64,000 bases of DNA, taken from Lethocerus indicus. Lineage: Eukaryota > Arthropoda > Insecta > Hemiptera > Belostomatidae. How positions within the stretch are numbered: the stretch's first letter is position 1; each line of letters begins with the position of its first letter. The stretch is from contig JACDQD010000103.1 of assembly GCA_019843655.1 (NCBI GenBank), forward strand, positions 9,424,001-9,488,000, read 5' to 3'. Below are positions 12,820 through 25,545 of the stretch, one piece after another. A model generated the notes under the pieces. The model was not told where the DNA came from and ran no database searches. It was given only the letters and a program-made list of their open reading frames with translations. The position numbers and the translations under genes were made by a program.

Positions 12820-15640
12820 GAGTTCCTTATATTAGTGTGGTATTTAAGCGTTTGTCACGTGCAGTGTTACTGTGTAACAATCCCCAGTAGATTACGTCGT
12901 GCACTATTCTACCACAGTAAAATGTAAAACTTTGGCATAAAACTAAATCAGCTCTCCAAAGCAAGCCGCGAAAGAGTTCCCGATTCCACATTGCGCGGCC
13001 AGTATGCGGAACTTGAAGTCGATGATCGCGAACGAATTTGTCTCGGACATTCCCGAACGGTATCCTAGACCCGGCATGACGAACGTATGGCACGCGCGCA
13101 AGAGTTGGCACGTAGGAGCATTCCATTGGCACGTCAATGACTCAGAGGTCATATCATTTTATGACCTTATACTACATTTGAAACCATTTTTTTTTCCTGC
13201 AATTTGAACAAGTACAATTTGTGCTTACATTTAATAGTATTAAATATTAATCTACAAGGTGTTAAGCACACAGTTATGTCTGCATTAATCAAAGCTTTCG
13301 AAACTAAATTACTTTTCTGAAGAAATGAATACTTCGGCTATTTCTGTTTTTTGTAGCCTAACATATGAATCTGTGTTGAATGATGTTCAGATCTGAATAT
13401 CTGGAGGGAAACGCCACGAATATGTAAGGCCGTGGATGAAAATTCACCGGTCATGAGTCCGACCTGTTGGCAAGGGGAGCGGGAGAATGCCAGCGAACTG
13501 CCGAGTAACAATCCGGTTTAAGTGAGGGATTCGATCTTGAAAAGTCATGTAGAGGGGCCTGGCCCCTTGCCCTGAGGTATACATCCTCTGAATATACAGC
13601 GGTTTGTACCATACATCTTGCTCCCTTAATAATACCATATTCCCTCTGAATACTGGCGCCTTGGACAGATATATTTTCGACGGCATTCGGGCGGTCAGAG
13701 GAAGGTAAATAAAATTTAAAAATGGGGCTCACCTCCCTAAGAATGAATTACGGGCGGTATAAATCTCCACCTATTCTTCGAAATATTCCTACATTAATCT
13801 AATGTAATCACCGATTTAAACCATTCTGTCCCCATTTGATAAATGACAGTATTAACCACCACAGCGCATACGTACATTTTGTGTATGAGCTACAAAAAAT
13901 GTTTCCATCGCTTATTCCCAAATAAATCTAGGATAGTTCTATATATTCGTGATGGCACAAATACCAACACGTACTTTATTGTAACAACTGTTGGGGAAAT
14001 ATGTTCAAATATAATCATGCAATTGTTTATATGAAAAGGTTTCAGTATAACAGGCTTACATCATTTAGTAAAGCAATAAAATAGATTGTCACTTATAATA
14101 CAAAAATATTTAATGTTCCAACGACTCAGGTTTGGCAATCAGGCTACGTCCTTTGGCTGTGGCTGTCACATTAAACATGACTAAATTGACCTGAGCAAGA
14201 CGGTTAGATGGGAAACTTTGCAATATTAGTTGTAAGATTGAAAAATTGGACATTATTCAAAGTAAGCTAAATATTAACGCGAAAAGTAACTTGCGTGATA
14301 ATGAAGATGAATTATTTTAGTCGTAATAATGTTGTCATAACACAGTCAATTAATATCTGAGGACTGACCGAATGCCGGCCGGTTTGTTATATACACAAAA
14401 GTTGGGAATCCATCAGAAAGTATTGCACTGAGTGTATTATTGTTATAAAAGGAAATGGATGTTGGCGCCATGACGATTGGTGACAGTGAGCCAAATAACA
14501 AGGCGCACTCGCATACCGAAACGACTCTTCGCATGCTCGACCTCTCGGTGCCCGCACTTAAGTGGACAATTTGACGGCACGGTGTCACTCGGCAGGCACC
14601 TAACAGTCCGCCCACACGCACCTCAGGTATATACCCTCGGGAGGGAACGGAAAAACAAATCAGTCTTGTTCATTGAATCCTACGTAAGAACGCTCACTTT
14701 AGCGCCATTTTCCTTTCGCGTCATTCTTTCCCGTATATTTCCGTGAGTAGGTCACGGAGAAGTTATTGAATGGCCTTTATACGAGTTACAAATAACGACC
14801 TTTCCCAGTGAATCAGACAAAAGAAAAGGAACGGAAATAAGTTTTTGCAGAGGAAATTTCCAATTAAGAAATAGTTGAGAAAAAGAATGTTTCCCGCCAC
14901 GCATTTGGGCGCTATGTACCGTCCAGTTGACGGACTGGCCGCCAATTTTGAAATAAATAATATCTTTACGGAGAATAATTTCGAATAATATCATGAATAA
15001 ATAAAACGATTCGGAAGTAGCCGGTATACCCGGGGTGGAACGACCTGTTTGCATATGCATTATCGTGACCGCTGAATTACTTGAGCGGTAGCGATAAATG
15101 AAGGCATTAGGTAATTGCCGACCGAGTATGAAATGCGGTGAGCATGATTCGTTCAAATAAATCATGATCAAGTGATTATTCCATCAACGTATTTTTATAT
15201 ACTGCAATAACTGATTTTTTTTATTTTAAGCACTTTTATAAAAATTAATTATTTTTAAATACTTTTTTGGACAACTATTCATATATTAAATAATGAACAC
15301 TAAAATATTTCTCCCGTTTATAGCAACTTAAGATTCTACGACGTAGAAATAGCAAGCAAGATCCTGTTGAAGGTATTTGGGTAAATGAATTGGCACGATA
15401 AGACATTTCGTTCTCCTATTGCTTCACATAGAATCAGGACATAGACATACACACAGGGGCACGAAAACATAGCGGGAACAGAGTTGTAAGCCGGGGGATG
15501 AGCACGTACCTGTAGAGTGGAGAGCACATGATACACACAATACGTGCCCGCCGCGGCCGCCTCCCCGTCCACCTATATTCATTCTGAATAATAATGTCAA
15601 CATGAAATAATCATGCCTCGCACGAATGGCTTTTATTATA
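12820..15640. other. Noncoding DNA with a CpG-rich patch
   Basis: A CpG-rich patch at about 12950-13150 keeps a plus-strand frame open from about 12944 to 13207 (ATG at 13004), with a natural-looking but unrecognised protein. No splice sites or homologs can be assigned. The stretch 13.2-15.6 kb shows nothing firm. Confidence 0.45.
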
Positions 15641-18290
15641 GTCGGCGCCTACCCCCCCCCCTCCGCCCACCCCGGCTTCCGAATAACAAAGGCGGATGTG
15701 CGCTTGCACGAACGGAACGCAGTAGTCGCCAACCGAACGAAATTGGATCGGTTGGGAATTTCATAGCGATGAGAAGAAGTGAGACGCAATTTTCCGGGAT
15801 AAGCCGCGCACATTCGAAACGTCTTAATTTCAGCCTTCCTTTCATCGCGGTTTGCATCCTGGACAAACCGACGTATACGAATAATGTCGATAGATCATGG
15901 AGCAGCGGTAGGATAATATACATGGGGTGATAATTTCATATTTTAATTTAACTTTATTCATTTAGAAGCCTACTTGAACTCAAGCGAGAAGATATCGAGC
16001 TAAGCATAAGGCCTAAGCTAAGGCTGGAGGACCATGGAGGAGGCAATTATGTAGCAATACTTATATTGATTATTCTTAACATCAGACAACAATTTCAAAT
16101 CAGAAATTATTGTTCAAAAAAATGAAAAATATTTTTTGGAACTATGCCCAGGGTTGGACATTCACTTGGCCGCTCGTCTAGTATTCTGCGCTTGACCCTT
16201 TAAGCTCTATGAAACGTCAACAATCTTGATAATACAGTCGACATATATATCTCCTTTTTTTTCATTCTACCCGCATTTTCTTATCCCGTGATCATACTTA
16301 TCTATTTTTTGTCTTTCCTACAATACTTGTTTCGCTTTCAGCATAATGAGTAAGGATTTTTCGTCAAAAGCTTAATATCAATTTATGAAATACTTTATCC
16401 CCGCGGAGCAGTTTTCATGAACAATCCTTTGGATCAACGGTTTTAATAATTCTGACAATTATAGATAGGATAGAATAATTGAATACGTGGGTAAAAGAGT
16501 CGAAGGACTTTGTTTTAGAATCCTACGTAGATAGTTAATATTCAAATATGATAATATATTGTCTTTTACATTTTACATTCTACACTCTATATATTCTGTT
16601 GTTATAAAGGCTACATTCATTTCCCGATCTATTAGCATTTAAAAATAGATTTTTTTTATCAAGTATTTGCTTCAGGAGGGTATTTTTTCCAGGTGTTAAT
16701 TTGATGGGAAAAAAATGTTAGTGGAAACAAAACCACTGGGCGAACTGACTAATGGAGGTGCATTGTATGTTAAAATATAATATGTTCGAACTATTAGGTT
16801 TCCTGATAGATATAATTTACCTTTAATGTATTTCATTGGTTACATGATGGTAAAATATTTTGGTATAGATCATGTTGCACGAAATTAGGCATAACATAAG
16901 AAGCATGTTATAGACATAGCAATACATGCATAGACAGAGCAATGTTGGTCCATTTTATGACTTGTGGGCGACAAATTGCCTACACTGGGCGTCGACTAAA
17001 CGGATACATTTCAATAGGCAGGAATAAACCAATTAAACACACGCCTTCCCAACGAGTCAGAAACCAACATTTAAGGACATGTTTTCTAGTCCTGAAAGGA
17101 GTGCGCGGCTAGAGGTGCATTTCTGGCATACCGCCACTACGACAGTGATCACGCTTCATTCGAAACGCATACTACTGGTGCGTATGGCACAAACCCCTGG
17201 AAGAAATTCCTCTGCCCCGAACTGATTAATAGAGTCGTGGGGCTAATTTTGTTTTACTCTAAGCTAACTCTTTTTCCACCCTAGGACATACTCCGCCGTT
17301 AGGCAACGGGAACGCCTCAATGTGGTAGGAGAGTAGGAAAACATTCTTCTGGAGCTCATTCGGACGGTTTCAAAGCAGGAAAAATACAGGACTACGGGGT
17401 CAGTCCCTGCTAACTGAGCTTCTTCCCACACTATTACGCGATCCCACCGGATGTTAGTTAGTGATGATTCTGGTTCGGAAAAAGTTCTGGTAGCGGAAAC
17501 ATTAGCTTATTTAATAACAGATCAGTTAACAACACGGGGATGCTACTGAAGCCCGAGACTGTTAAAAAGCAAGAAAATCATTCGGTCGGTAACTAATTTC
17601 CTAATGGACAACAAAATCACGGACTGAAATTATGTTATCTTGTCGGTTTCATTAGCCTGCGTTTATTCCTTCTAATTACCGGTGGAGGCCCGAATAACCT
17701 CATGGGAACGGACGTCGACCGTAGGGCCAAGAATGCGCTCTCGGATTTCCAATACACGCGGACCAATTAGCATATTTCAGAAACAACAGAGTGGAAAATA
17801 AAAGAATGAAAAGTTTCATCTCGCGGTGGTCGGAGCGGGCTAAACTGGCAGAGGGCCAACTCGGGACGCCAGGATTTACCGCTTCACACTGGCCCCGTCC
17901 ACACCCGAGATAAGACACGGTGCTCCTAAATGGCACAAATACATTTTATCGGGCCCCAGTCCCATTATTGTTTTGTAAGATTCCTTTACCGACCCTGTAA
18001 TAAATTGAAGCGGAAAAATGTTTCGATCGGCCGCATTTGTATCTCGGTCATGACGGATGATGGATACTAAAACAAGATACTACGTACGGATGGCGCCAGA
18101 TCCCTTAGCAACAGTCATCCGCCGAGCTCATGTATTTAAATTGAACATAACGGGCTAAATATAGTCACAAGTGGGATAAAAATACTAAACAAAATCCATG
18201 AAGCCCACATGAAATGAGTCAGCATCCCAAGATCTTTTATATCCCATAGTTTTATTCGATCTCCCGATACTTCTCGCCGGTTCGATCTTT
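15641..18290. other. Noncoding DNA
   Basis: Begins with a C-rich tract near 15650-15665. The stretch 16.0-18.2 kb is AT-rich and unusually empty even of short frames; from 15931 to 17699 no frame above about 60 codons exists. No repeat or promoter is supported. Confidence 0.55.
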
Positions 18291-18291
18291 T

Positions 18292-18324
18292 GCTAGACCG
18301 GTTTCGGCTGCTCGCCCTCTTCAA
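18292..18324 (-). ncRNA. Hammerhead-ribozyme-like motif
   Basis: On the minus strand: TTGAAGA, G, GGC-GAGCA-GCC, GAAACCGGTC, TAGC. Stem II has three perfect pairs, and G12, A13, A14, the self-complementary ACCGGT and the UC cleavage position are all present. Defects are C3 to U and loss of the 5' side of stem I. The 3' flank (TAGCAAAAGATCGAACC) matches that of the copy at 23548-23570 (TAGCAAAAGACCAAACC), showing common origin. Probably inactive; it is one of the best-preserved cores here. Confidence 0.6.
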
Positions 18325-18329
18325 TCGGT

Positions 18330-20240
18330 CATATTGAAAGTAAACCGCTGACAGGAGGCACAAAACCGAAAAAACAATTGTATTGAAATCCCTCGCAGAC
18401 TACCAAACAGGTAATGGCACCTATTTTCGTTTGAACTACTAAACGAAATCGTAAACTAATGCTAATTTGTCACGATACTAATTCATTATCTTGGTACTTA
18501 TTGTAGTTTTTCATGTTTCGACGTAGGCCTTGGGGTTCTTTTAACACAGCATTCTTTAGAATTTTTTATCACCCTTTTAACTGTGCTATTATTCAAAGAA
18601 ACACGTAAGGACACTTATCAACACGACACGAAATAATTAAACTGTTGCGTTAAATGAAAGTAAATTCATCACACTAATGCACAGATCGGCCAAACATTAT
18701 AAATCCATAAACGACGTGTCTGCCCCTATGTATACATCGTTTGTGTTTAAAGAGGGAACAAAATATATATAAATCAACGTCATAAGACTATTTTCTACGC
18801 TCAATCATCTTTGATGGAGTAAACCACACGCCCTATTACGCACAGGCCCAAACAGCGTTTCTACCGAACTGTGTACGTTCTGGAGGCATAACTTTGAAAA
18901 ACAATTTGAAAATTGCAGTATTATTCCCCGGTGCAGATAGTTTCCACTACGGTTTCCATTTTTTTCTTTGACACTATTTTTTCCTAACCCAGGCTACCGC
19001 TGTACATTGATTCCCATGCGATTACGCTTTTTCCTCATAAACTGGGCTAAAAAAATACGCGGAGAAGACAGGTATAACATTTTTTTTATTGGTGAGCACA
19101 GCAGAGAGAATCTGAAAAAATCAAAGGAACCATATTCAGGATTAAATCCAAATCTTTCTAATCACACAAAATGAAATACGAATAATTAAGTAGGAAAGTA
19201 TTAAACTATCACACATCCGTTTTTTAAGTTCAATATTATTTTTTCTACACGAACTGAAAACGATGGAAATGGGTTATGACCCAGAATAACTATTTCAGTT
19301 AATTACTGAGGATAGAGGAAGCTCTAAAAAAAGAAAAAAGAAAAGGTAACACTCGTGGGGACATTCACTTCCTGGCGCCTTCACTTCTCGGTCCCCTTAC
19401 AGAGCAAAAAATATCATCCTTAATTTGGGCCCGGCTAAACGGCTTAAATTAATGCCGCAAACGATACCCTCCGCTATAGACACGGATTTCCAGTTTATCC
19501 ACGAGCTCTTTCATTTGTTTTTTGAAATTCATTTTTGCCTTTTTTCCCCTTCTACTTCTTGAATACGTGCAAACCGGTCCTTCCGCCCCAAGGAATGACA
19601 TATGATTTTAATTGTAAGATCCCGTCGTCCAAAAACCTCAAAAAAAAACCTTTCCCAGGTGAAAGGTATAATTTTTAGTAATCTTAAACACTTATATTGG
19701 ATTTCATATAATGCAGTCTAAATGGAAAAATTCCCCCCGAATATAAAAAAAATGGCATTGCTTATCCAGAAAAAGTCAGAAGTAATAGTTCTTAATTAAT
19801 ACCTCAAATGTTAAATTTATTTTCTAAACTTCTTTTTATTAGATACGAATATGAAACTCGTCATCATAAGAGGCTGCTTCAGCTTCCGGAATGACTCAAC
19901 CTCCCGTGTACTCTCATAATTGATTAATATTCATGAATAAATAATAATTTAAGCAATCAACACGCCTGATTTCGTTCTACATCTAATTGCCTTATGCACT
20001 GTTGCGCCCCGTGATTTCTTCGAACGACGGTAGACAAACAAACTAACACTGAGACTACGCTAGATGAGCGTGACATTAATTAGTTCGTTAAGCCGAATGA
20101 AATAATAGCCAATTCACGGACTATTAATGGACCAAACTGAATAAGCACTGACGACATCATTTGGAGGAGGGTCTGCTCTTTTTTTTGCACTTCTTTTCGA
20201 AGTCTCGCTGGAGGTACAATTTAGGGATGAAATAAGCGCG
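18330..20240. other. AT-rich noncoding DNA
   Basis: No gene or clear repeat. Frames are 68-75 codons at most. Confidence 0.6.
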
Positions 20241-20245
20241 GTTTA

Positions 20246-20263
20246 ATTTGCATAAATGCAAAT
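20246..20263. promoter_or_regulatory. Palindromic octamer-like site (ATTTGCAT, ATGCAAAT)
   Basis: ATTTGCAT and ATGCAAAT sit in perfect inverted arrangement with two bases between. ATGCAAAT is the known octamer bound by POU-domain factors in animals. A functional site is only possible, since no promoter or gene is visible nearby. Confidence 0.35.
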
Positions 20264-20474
20264 CTTCTGAGATGCATCAAAAATGCTTGATTGAGCACGC
20301 CAATAATGCATTCCTTCATGACCTAAGTTGTGAAATTTAAAATTTATTTCAATGTACACCATTCATCCGCTAATATAAATTAGTTTCCTATTGCAAAGCA
20401 ATAGGCAATTGACTGTGACAGTTGAGTTGTTGGCAGAGAGGTGCTGCAAAAACAGTTGACAACAGTATATAATT

Positions 20475-20513
20475 ATTTTTTATAATTCTAATATCAGAAT
20501 TATAATAAAAAAT
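20475..20513. repeat. AT-rich hairpin, 15-bp arms
   Basis: Arms at 20475-20489 and 20496-20513 are complementary over 15 bases apart from a three-base insertion in the right arm; the loop is 6 bases. It may be a small MITE remnant or a chance AT hairpin. Confidence 0.6.
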
Positions 20514-20519
20514 ATACAT

Positions 20520-21955
20520 GCTAAAGATTTCTTTAATCTTATTTTTCTTCCTATTTGTGTTGAAAATGACCGAAGGAAATCTACAAGTGCGATAGAGACA
20601 TAGAGAAAACACCCCATTAATATAACTACTATTTACATGAACAATTATCATAGACCTTGATGGCGCCCACCTCGCTGGATCTTTTACAAAATTACAATAT
20701 AATCTAATACCTATCAAATTAAAGGTTAGAAATGAAACAGCCGTAGATTCGCAGACAGATAGAACTCAATCACATGAATTACAGGGGAATGCACTCCAAG
20801 ACGACGAAGAGTAATTTAGATCCACTTTGCAGTTAAGACAAAAAAAAACAGTAAAAGAGAAATAGGCAAAGCCAGAACGAAACTCGACATTTCTTTTCCA
20901 TAAAAAGAGAATGTTCGGATGGCAAGAAGAACATTTCCGACGCGCGAGGTGGAATAATTACAGATAAAGTAAAGGCCGCAGTTTAATTGTTGCCATTTCC
21001 CTTCCGCATTTCGCAGTATACGGGGAACGAAAGAAATAGCACGGTTTGTATTTGCTAATTGGTCCAATTTGGCCGTGTTCTGAATTTACTATGCCTCCCA
21101 CACTTTCGTTTCTGCGACTAGCATTAATTTAAATTAAATAGGAAATACTCGAACCTACAATGAATGATCACTATATCAGGTTGTTCATGTAAACGTAGGC
21201 GTTATTACTATTGCTGGTTATGGTCGATTTTATAAAATTCACACAGAGCCCTGCACCTGCAAAACGGTTTTATGGATGGGGAGGGTTCAAAATATTGTCA
21301 AAATCTGTGAAAAGACCAAAATGAGGCACGATGAGGCGGCAGCTGATGGCGCATCTGCCGGCGAGCATTGTGGGCCTTAAGACTCCCCCGCTCTGCCAGG
21401 TGCCCCACGCTCCATTCACACTGTCTATCTCTCTCCAACGAGAGAGACTCCGCAGACACGATCGGCCGAGAAAACCGGGCAGCTGTTGAATTATTGAAAC
21501 AGGTTTGGGGCCGGTACCAAGGCGAAGTTTCCCATTGCAAGGTATGTAGCCAACTGATAGTACGATCACGAGCCAAAAAGATCAATACACTACTAAATTA
21601 AATTCTACACATTTATATAGAAAAGCCCCAGTGTTCCAGAATTTTGTTACAGTATGCTTTCCCAATCATTTATAGAATTTATATTTAGAATATTCGAATA
21701 CAATAAAAAAAGATTCTGCTCGTGACCCACAACTCCCCGCCAGCACGACTCGCGACCTTCGACGGAGGGTGTAATTTTTATGAGATGAGGTATGAGACAT
21801 CTGGCACTAATGGCCGTGGGGAAAGATGGGGCGCACTTATTACAAAGTATAAACTTTATAATATAGAGAAGGGAAAGTTCAATATTGCTTGAGGCGGCGG
21901 CTTCTTATCTACAGACAATTGCCCCGGCTGTGTCTAATTGCGTTAGGGCAGGTGT
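20520..21955. other. Noncoding DNA
   Basis: No gene is recognised. A GC-richer patch at about 21300-21560 gives overlapping 77-99 codon frames in three frames, none resembling a known family. Confidence 0.5.
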
Positions 21956-21960
21956 CGCTT

Positions 21961-21990
21961 CCCTTAATAATTTCTCCCTTAATAATTCCT
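21961..21990 (+). repeat. Tandem duplication, 15-bp unit, two copies
   Basis: CCCTTAATAATTTCT at 21961-21975 is followed directly by CCCTTAATAATTCCT (one change) and then by CCCTTCC, the start of a third unit. Confidence 0.85.
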
Positions 21991-21994
21991 CCCT

Positions 21995-22888
21995 TCCACA
22001 CCTGTCTTGGGCCAACCGTAAAAAATCTCTTTTCGGGCGATTCTCACCGGGCAGGAATTCAAGAAGGGGTCATTTAATCGAAGAACGGATCTCTCGACGG
22101 GGAAAGATGAAGAATTTATTTTTTCGTTTATGATGGAATTTATTACCGGTAGAGGTTTTTCAATACTTTAAAAGTACACAGTTTGGGCTAGTATCAGCAT
22201 AAATACATAATTACAGACCTTATGTAGCTCATGAAGGAAACTGCTTCATGACGGGATGCGTACAATTCTAGAACCTGTCTAGGTATCACCTGAGGTAACA
22301 CTTCAAATGTTTACGGAAGATCGCAAAAGCCTTTTTTTTAATTAAACTCGTTATGTTATGTTGTATGTTGTATAATTGCTCTAGTTACCCCGTACATATT
22401 TCAATAGAGAGAAAACGAGCTTGATTTTTCTGTAAACATGAATGCTGCCAACTCCCAGCGCTGTTCGCACAACGCAACATCGCTGGAAACAGAATGTTAC
22501 GAATAGAATATTAAAAAGAAGATTTTTTGCGAACGAGCAGTCTGGATGCATTTCAAAGGAGGCCAACATATATGCCCCGCCGTTCACGGCCGATGTCCGA
22601 AAGAAATATTGGCAACGAATTCGCTTTCTGCAACCCCCGGTCGAGTAAACGTGTCCCCGGTTTTTGTTTTCTTATTTTTAAACTCGAGGACGGACCCGAG
22701 CGAGCCAAGAGAAGCTGGAAACCATAATTTTGGGAAACAGAAGGGGCCGGTGGAATCGGCCGCCACTTCCTCCAGTCGACTGAGGGGGGAGAGAGAAAAA
22801 AAACAACAAGAAAAAACCTGGACTAGGGTGGCCGTTAGAGGGGGAATGACGATTGGGCAAAACCGGGAAACACGTGCAGAACACCCTT

Positions 22889-22890
<2 letters not shown>
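21995..22890. other. Noncoding DNA
   Basis: The GC-richer patch 22550-22860 opens frames in several registers (up to 114 codons) on both strands. None is recognised. Confidence 0.5.

Positions 22891-22894
<4 letters not shown>

Positions 22895-22933
<39 letters not shown>
22895..22933. repeat. (AG)19 microsatellite
   Basis: Uninterrupted AG repeat of 39 bp, continuing imperfectly to 22940 after one C. Confidence 0.98.
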
Positions 22934-22940
<7 letters not shown>

Positions 22941-23280
22941 GGTTGCCTATAGGGCAATCGTCAGCCCTTGAAGTAGGGCAGTTAACGGCTGTCAATTTAA
23001 CGTTAGCCCTATCGTCGATGCCTTATCCAGTTTTCAGCAGTCGATGAAGTGTGGACAAATCATCGACAGGGGGACACTTGAATCCATCAACTCGAACGTT
23101 ATAAATTTCAAATCTATAATGTGAGAACTATCAGGCATCTATAATCCGGCAACAGGAAGAAAGATATTTCCGATCTTTGACGGAGTAATTAAACCTAACG
23201 CATTTTTATATCCTTCTTTTTATAATAATGAACTCCTATCCGGTACGCGAACCGTATGTTAGAGGTTGTACGATAATTAA

Positions 23281-23378
23281 GAGAAACCTAGACTGGACGT
23301 TGCCCTTGGATAGGAGCGACTAACCCACTTCCCAAAGGTAACCGGATGCTAATGATGATCACAGCGGATATGTGAATA
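23281..23378 (+). repeat. Direct repeat copy 1 ending in a hammerhead 5' half
   Basis: Starts GAGAAACC, continues GGACGTTGCCCTTGGATA and CACTTCCCAAAGGTAACC, and ends GGATGCTA-ATGATGA-TCAC. The same blocks in the same order occur at 23885-23978. GCTA followed by TGANGA matches the 5' side of stem I and the core of the hammerhead-like family (C3 to A). TCAC and GTGA downstream could form a stem II. This is probably the element sequence upstream of the ribozyme. Confidence 0.65.
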
Positions 23379-23518
23379 TAATAGCTCAATCTAAGTGTTT
23401 TGTCCATTCATCATACTTATACATTTAAGAAGGCGTTGGTTATGAGATAAAATTGCGTTTGGGGTTTTAAATATTTGTCAATTAGTGCTTATATTCTGCA
23501 GTATTAGTTTCATACACA

Positions 23519-23570
23519 GGTAACCAAAATGCCCTAATGTCGAATAAGCTACTGACGAAACCGGTCTAGC
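23519..23570 (+). ncRNA. Hammerhead-like motif lacking stem II
   Basis: At 23548-23570 the sequence reads GCTA-CTGACGA-AACCGGTC-TAGC: perfect stem I, perfect core up to A9, perfect ACCGGT and UC. The stem II hairpin (GATGGCNAGAAGCC in the consensus) is absent, as if deleted between the two GA dinucleotides at its edges. Upstream, GGTAACC at 23519 and ATGCCCTAATG at 23530 echo the flank seen in the repeats on either side, so a second alignment using that part as stem I and core is possible. Confidence 0.55.
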
Positions 23571-23884
23571 AAAAGACCAAACCAGTGGATTATTGTATTC
23601 AGATTAACACGCAATGAATAAAATTTGAATGGAGCCCTCGAGCACACCACCATTCATCATTGTAAGCTTACGATACGTTGCAACGATAACAAGGCCTTCT
23701 TATTACAACCTCCTTAAAGATTATTATCGAGTATATGAAAACTTATTCAACCGAATGTCTCAATCTCATCAGATGACTTCTTTTCCGTTAACTCGTTCAG
23801 AATTCACAGATTCGTTTTCGCAGGATAAGATTTTTCGCAGTTCATAAAACGTGTGAAGGAGAGCGGTAGCCATTCGAAAGATTG

Positions 23885-23978
23885 GAGAAACATGGACGTT
23901 GCCGTTGGTTAAGTCCGGTAACACACTTCCCAAACGTAACCGGATGCTAATGACGATGTGGCCAGGTCATGCGAATGT
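23885..23978 (+). repeat. Direct repeat copy 2 ending in a hammerhead 5' half
   Basis: Aligns with 23281-23378 from GAGAAACA through TGGACGTTGCCGTTGG, CACTTCCCAAACGTAACC and GGATGCTAATGACGATG. The end matches GCTA plus TGANGATG of the hammerhead-like family, with GAATG in the place of GAAACC. The two copies and the motif between them share one strand, which suggests a broken tandem array of one element. Confidence 0.65.
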
Positions 23979-23979
23979 A

Positions 23980-25490
23980 GTTCGGGGCTGGCATTTCTGC
24001 AATTGCTCTCCCGTTATTTATTGCGTTAACTGTACACGAGTTTGAATGGGGCACTAAACCGCGCTCGGGGCCAGAAACCGATAGAAATTTTCGATTGAGA
24101 AACATGATCGATGGTCCCGGCTTTTTCTCGAATTAGCAGTTCCGCCCCCCTCCCGGTAATTGTTTCCACCTCGGGTTTGGTAAACAAATAATTTCGTGGG
24201 AAACGATCATTAACCGGCGGAGGTTCGATAAGAGGAGATATTCTTCGTTGTTTATTGCTTAGATTTAAATATCATCGTCTCTACGATCACCGATTATCGA
24301 TGTGTTCGGTTGTACACGCGTGGAATGTTGAGAGCCTCGTGTTGCGCACTGTTTCATGAGAGATCTCACTTCATCATCCCGGGATCGATGGGTCTATTAC
24401 AAGTTTGAATGTCGTTAACTTTCAATGTGAAATCTGAATTATGCCACCAGTTAAAAATATAAATCGGCCCGAAGAACCTGATAGGAATGCGCACGAATCG
24501 GTTAGTTCGAGAAACTTATAGCCAATATTTCACGAGTTCGAAGTATTATCGATTTCAGTGGTCTTTGGTATGTGGGAAATAGAGAAGTTGAAACCAGTAC
24601 AGCAATGAACCAATCAATCAATATCTGAAAAATTGGTAAAACTCATCTGCTTTCTAGTTACTGTTTTCGGGTTTCACAGGGGGACGTTTCTGTATGCATA
24701 TCGAAGTTAATATTGCAAGACCGATAATAGCCTTTCATCGGACACTTTCATAGGGAAATTACAACGCCCTATCTGTTGAGTGTTAAATTTAATGCTTCAT
24801 GAAAGGTCCAGGTTTGACACCTCAGGGCGAATACCAAACCGGGGGAGTAAGCCGTCCAGGGCTATCGGGCCGGTGTCCACACTTAGTTGAGGAAACCCAT
24901 CTAGATACGGGTTTACTACTTATCTCGTTCACGTTTCGCCGGCTCCAACTGCAACCCCTTTACGAGGTCGGGTTTGTCTGTTTGCTCTCCGACTCCACCG
25001 ATCGGGATCTAAGATGGCGAGATACCGCACGCGGGTCATCGAACCTGTCGGTAGGCATTCCTTTCCTCGTTTGGTTATTTTCAACTTGAAATATTTACCG
25101 GGGAACGAGGGGTCCGAATTATATGACAAAAGCGGTCAATTCACTGAGACACTGAATGGAATTTTTTGCTTCAACTATTAGTTACAAGTCTCTTAACGAA
25201 CATGGCAACAGACAACAATTCGTTCAAACAATTTTTCATTATACCGGGTCCTACAACGTAAAGAACGTTTTTGGAATGCAGGGTAAATAGAATGCTTTTA
25301 AGATAAGTATAGGACTGAAAAAAACCGCATAGGAGCGTGTATGGTGTTAAAGCGAAGAGTGTGTAGTGTTGATGAGGGAGCGTGTGAACCCGGGCCACGT
25401 AGGGCAGGGCGTGTCCGGTACCGAGCTGTACTAATTATAACACAGCCAACAATATTTGACCACCTACGAGCTGCACGAAACCATTTAGGC
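23980..25490. other. Noncoding DNA
   Basis: No gene is recognised. Patches at 24800-25080 resemble degraded repeats (for example TTGAGGAAACCCATCTAG near 24887, a weak echo of the hammerhead 3' half) but are below what I can defend. Confidence 0.5.
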
Positions 25491-25492
25491 CC

Positions 25493-25496
<4 letters not shown>

Positions 25497-25542
<46 letters not shown>
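25497..25542. repeat. (TA)23 microsatellite
   Basis: Uninterrupted TA repeat of 46 bp, self-complementary. Open frames reading Tyr-Ile-Tyr-Ile derive from it. Confidence 0.99.

Positions 25543-25544
<2 letters not shown>

Positions 25545-25545
<1 letters not shown>

Noticed and set aside
25009..25040. CTAAGATGGCGAGATACCG as a hammerhead-like copy
   Set aside because: Stem II cannot form and GAAA is absent.
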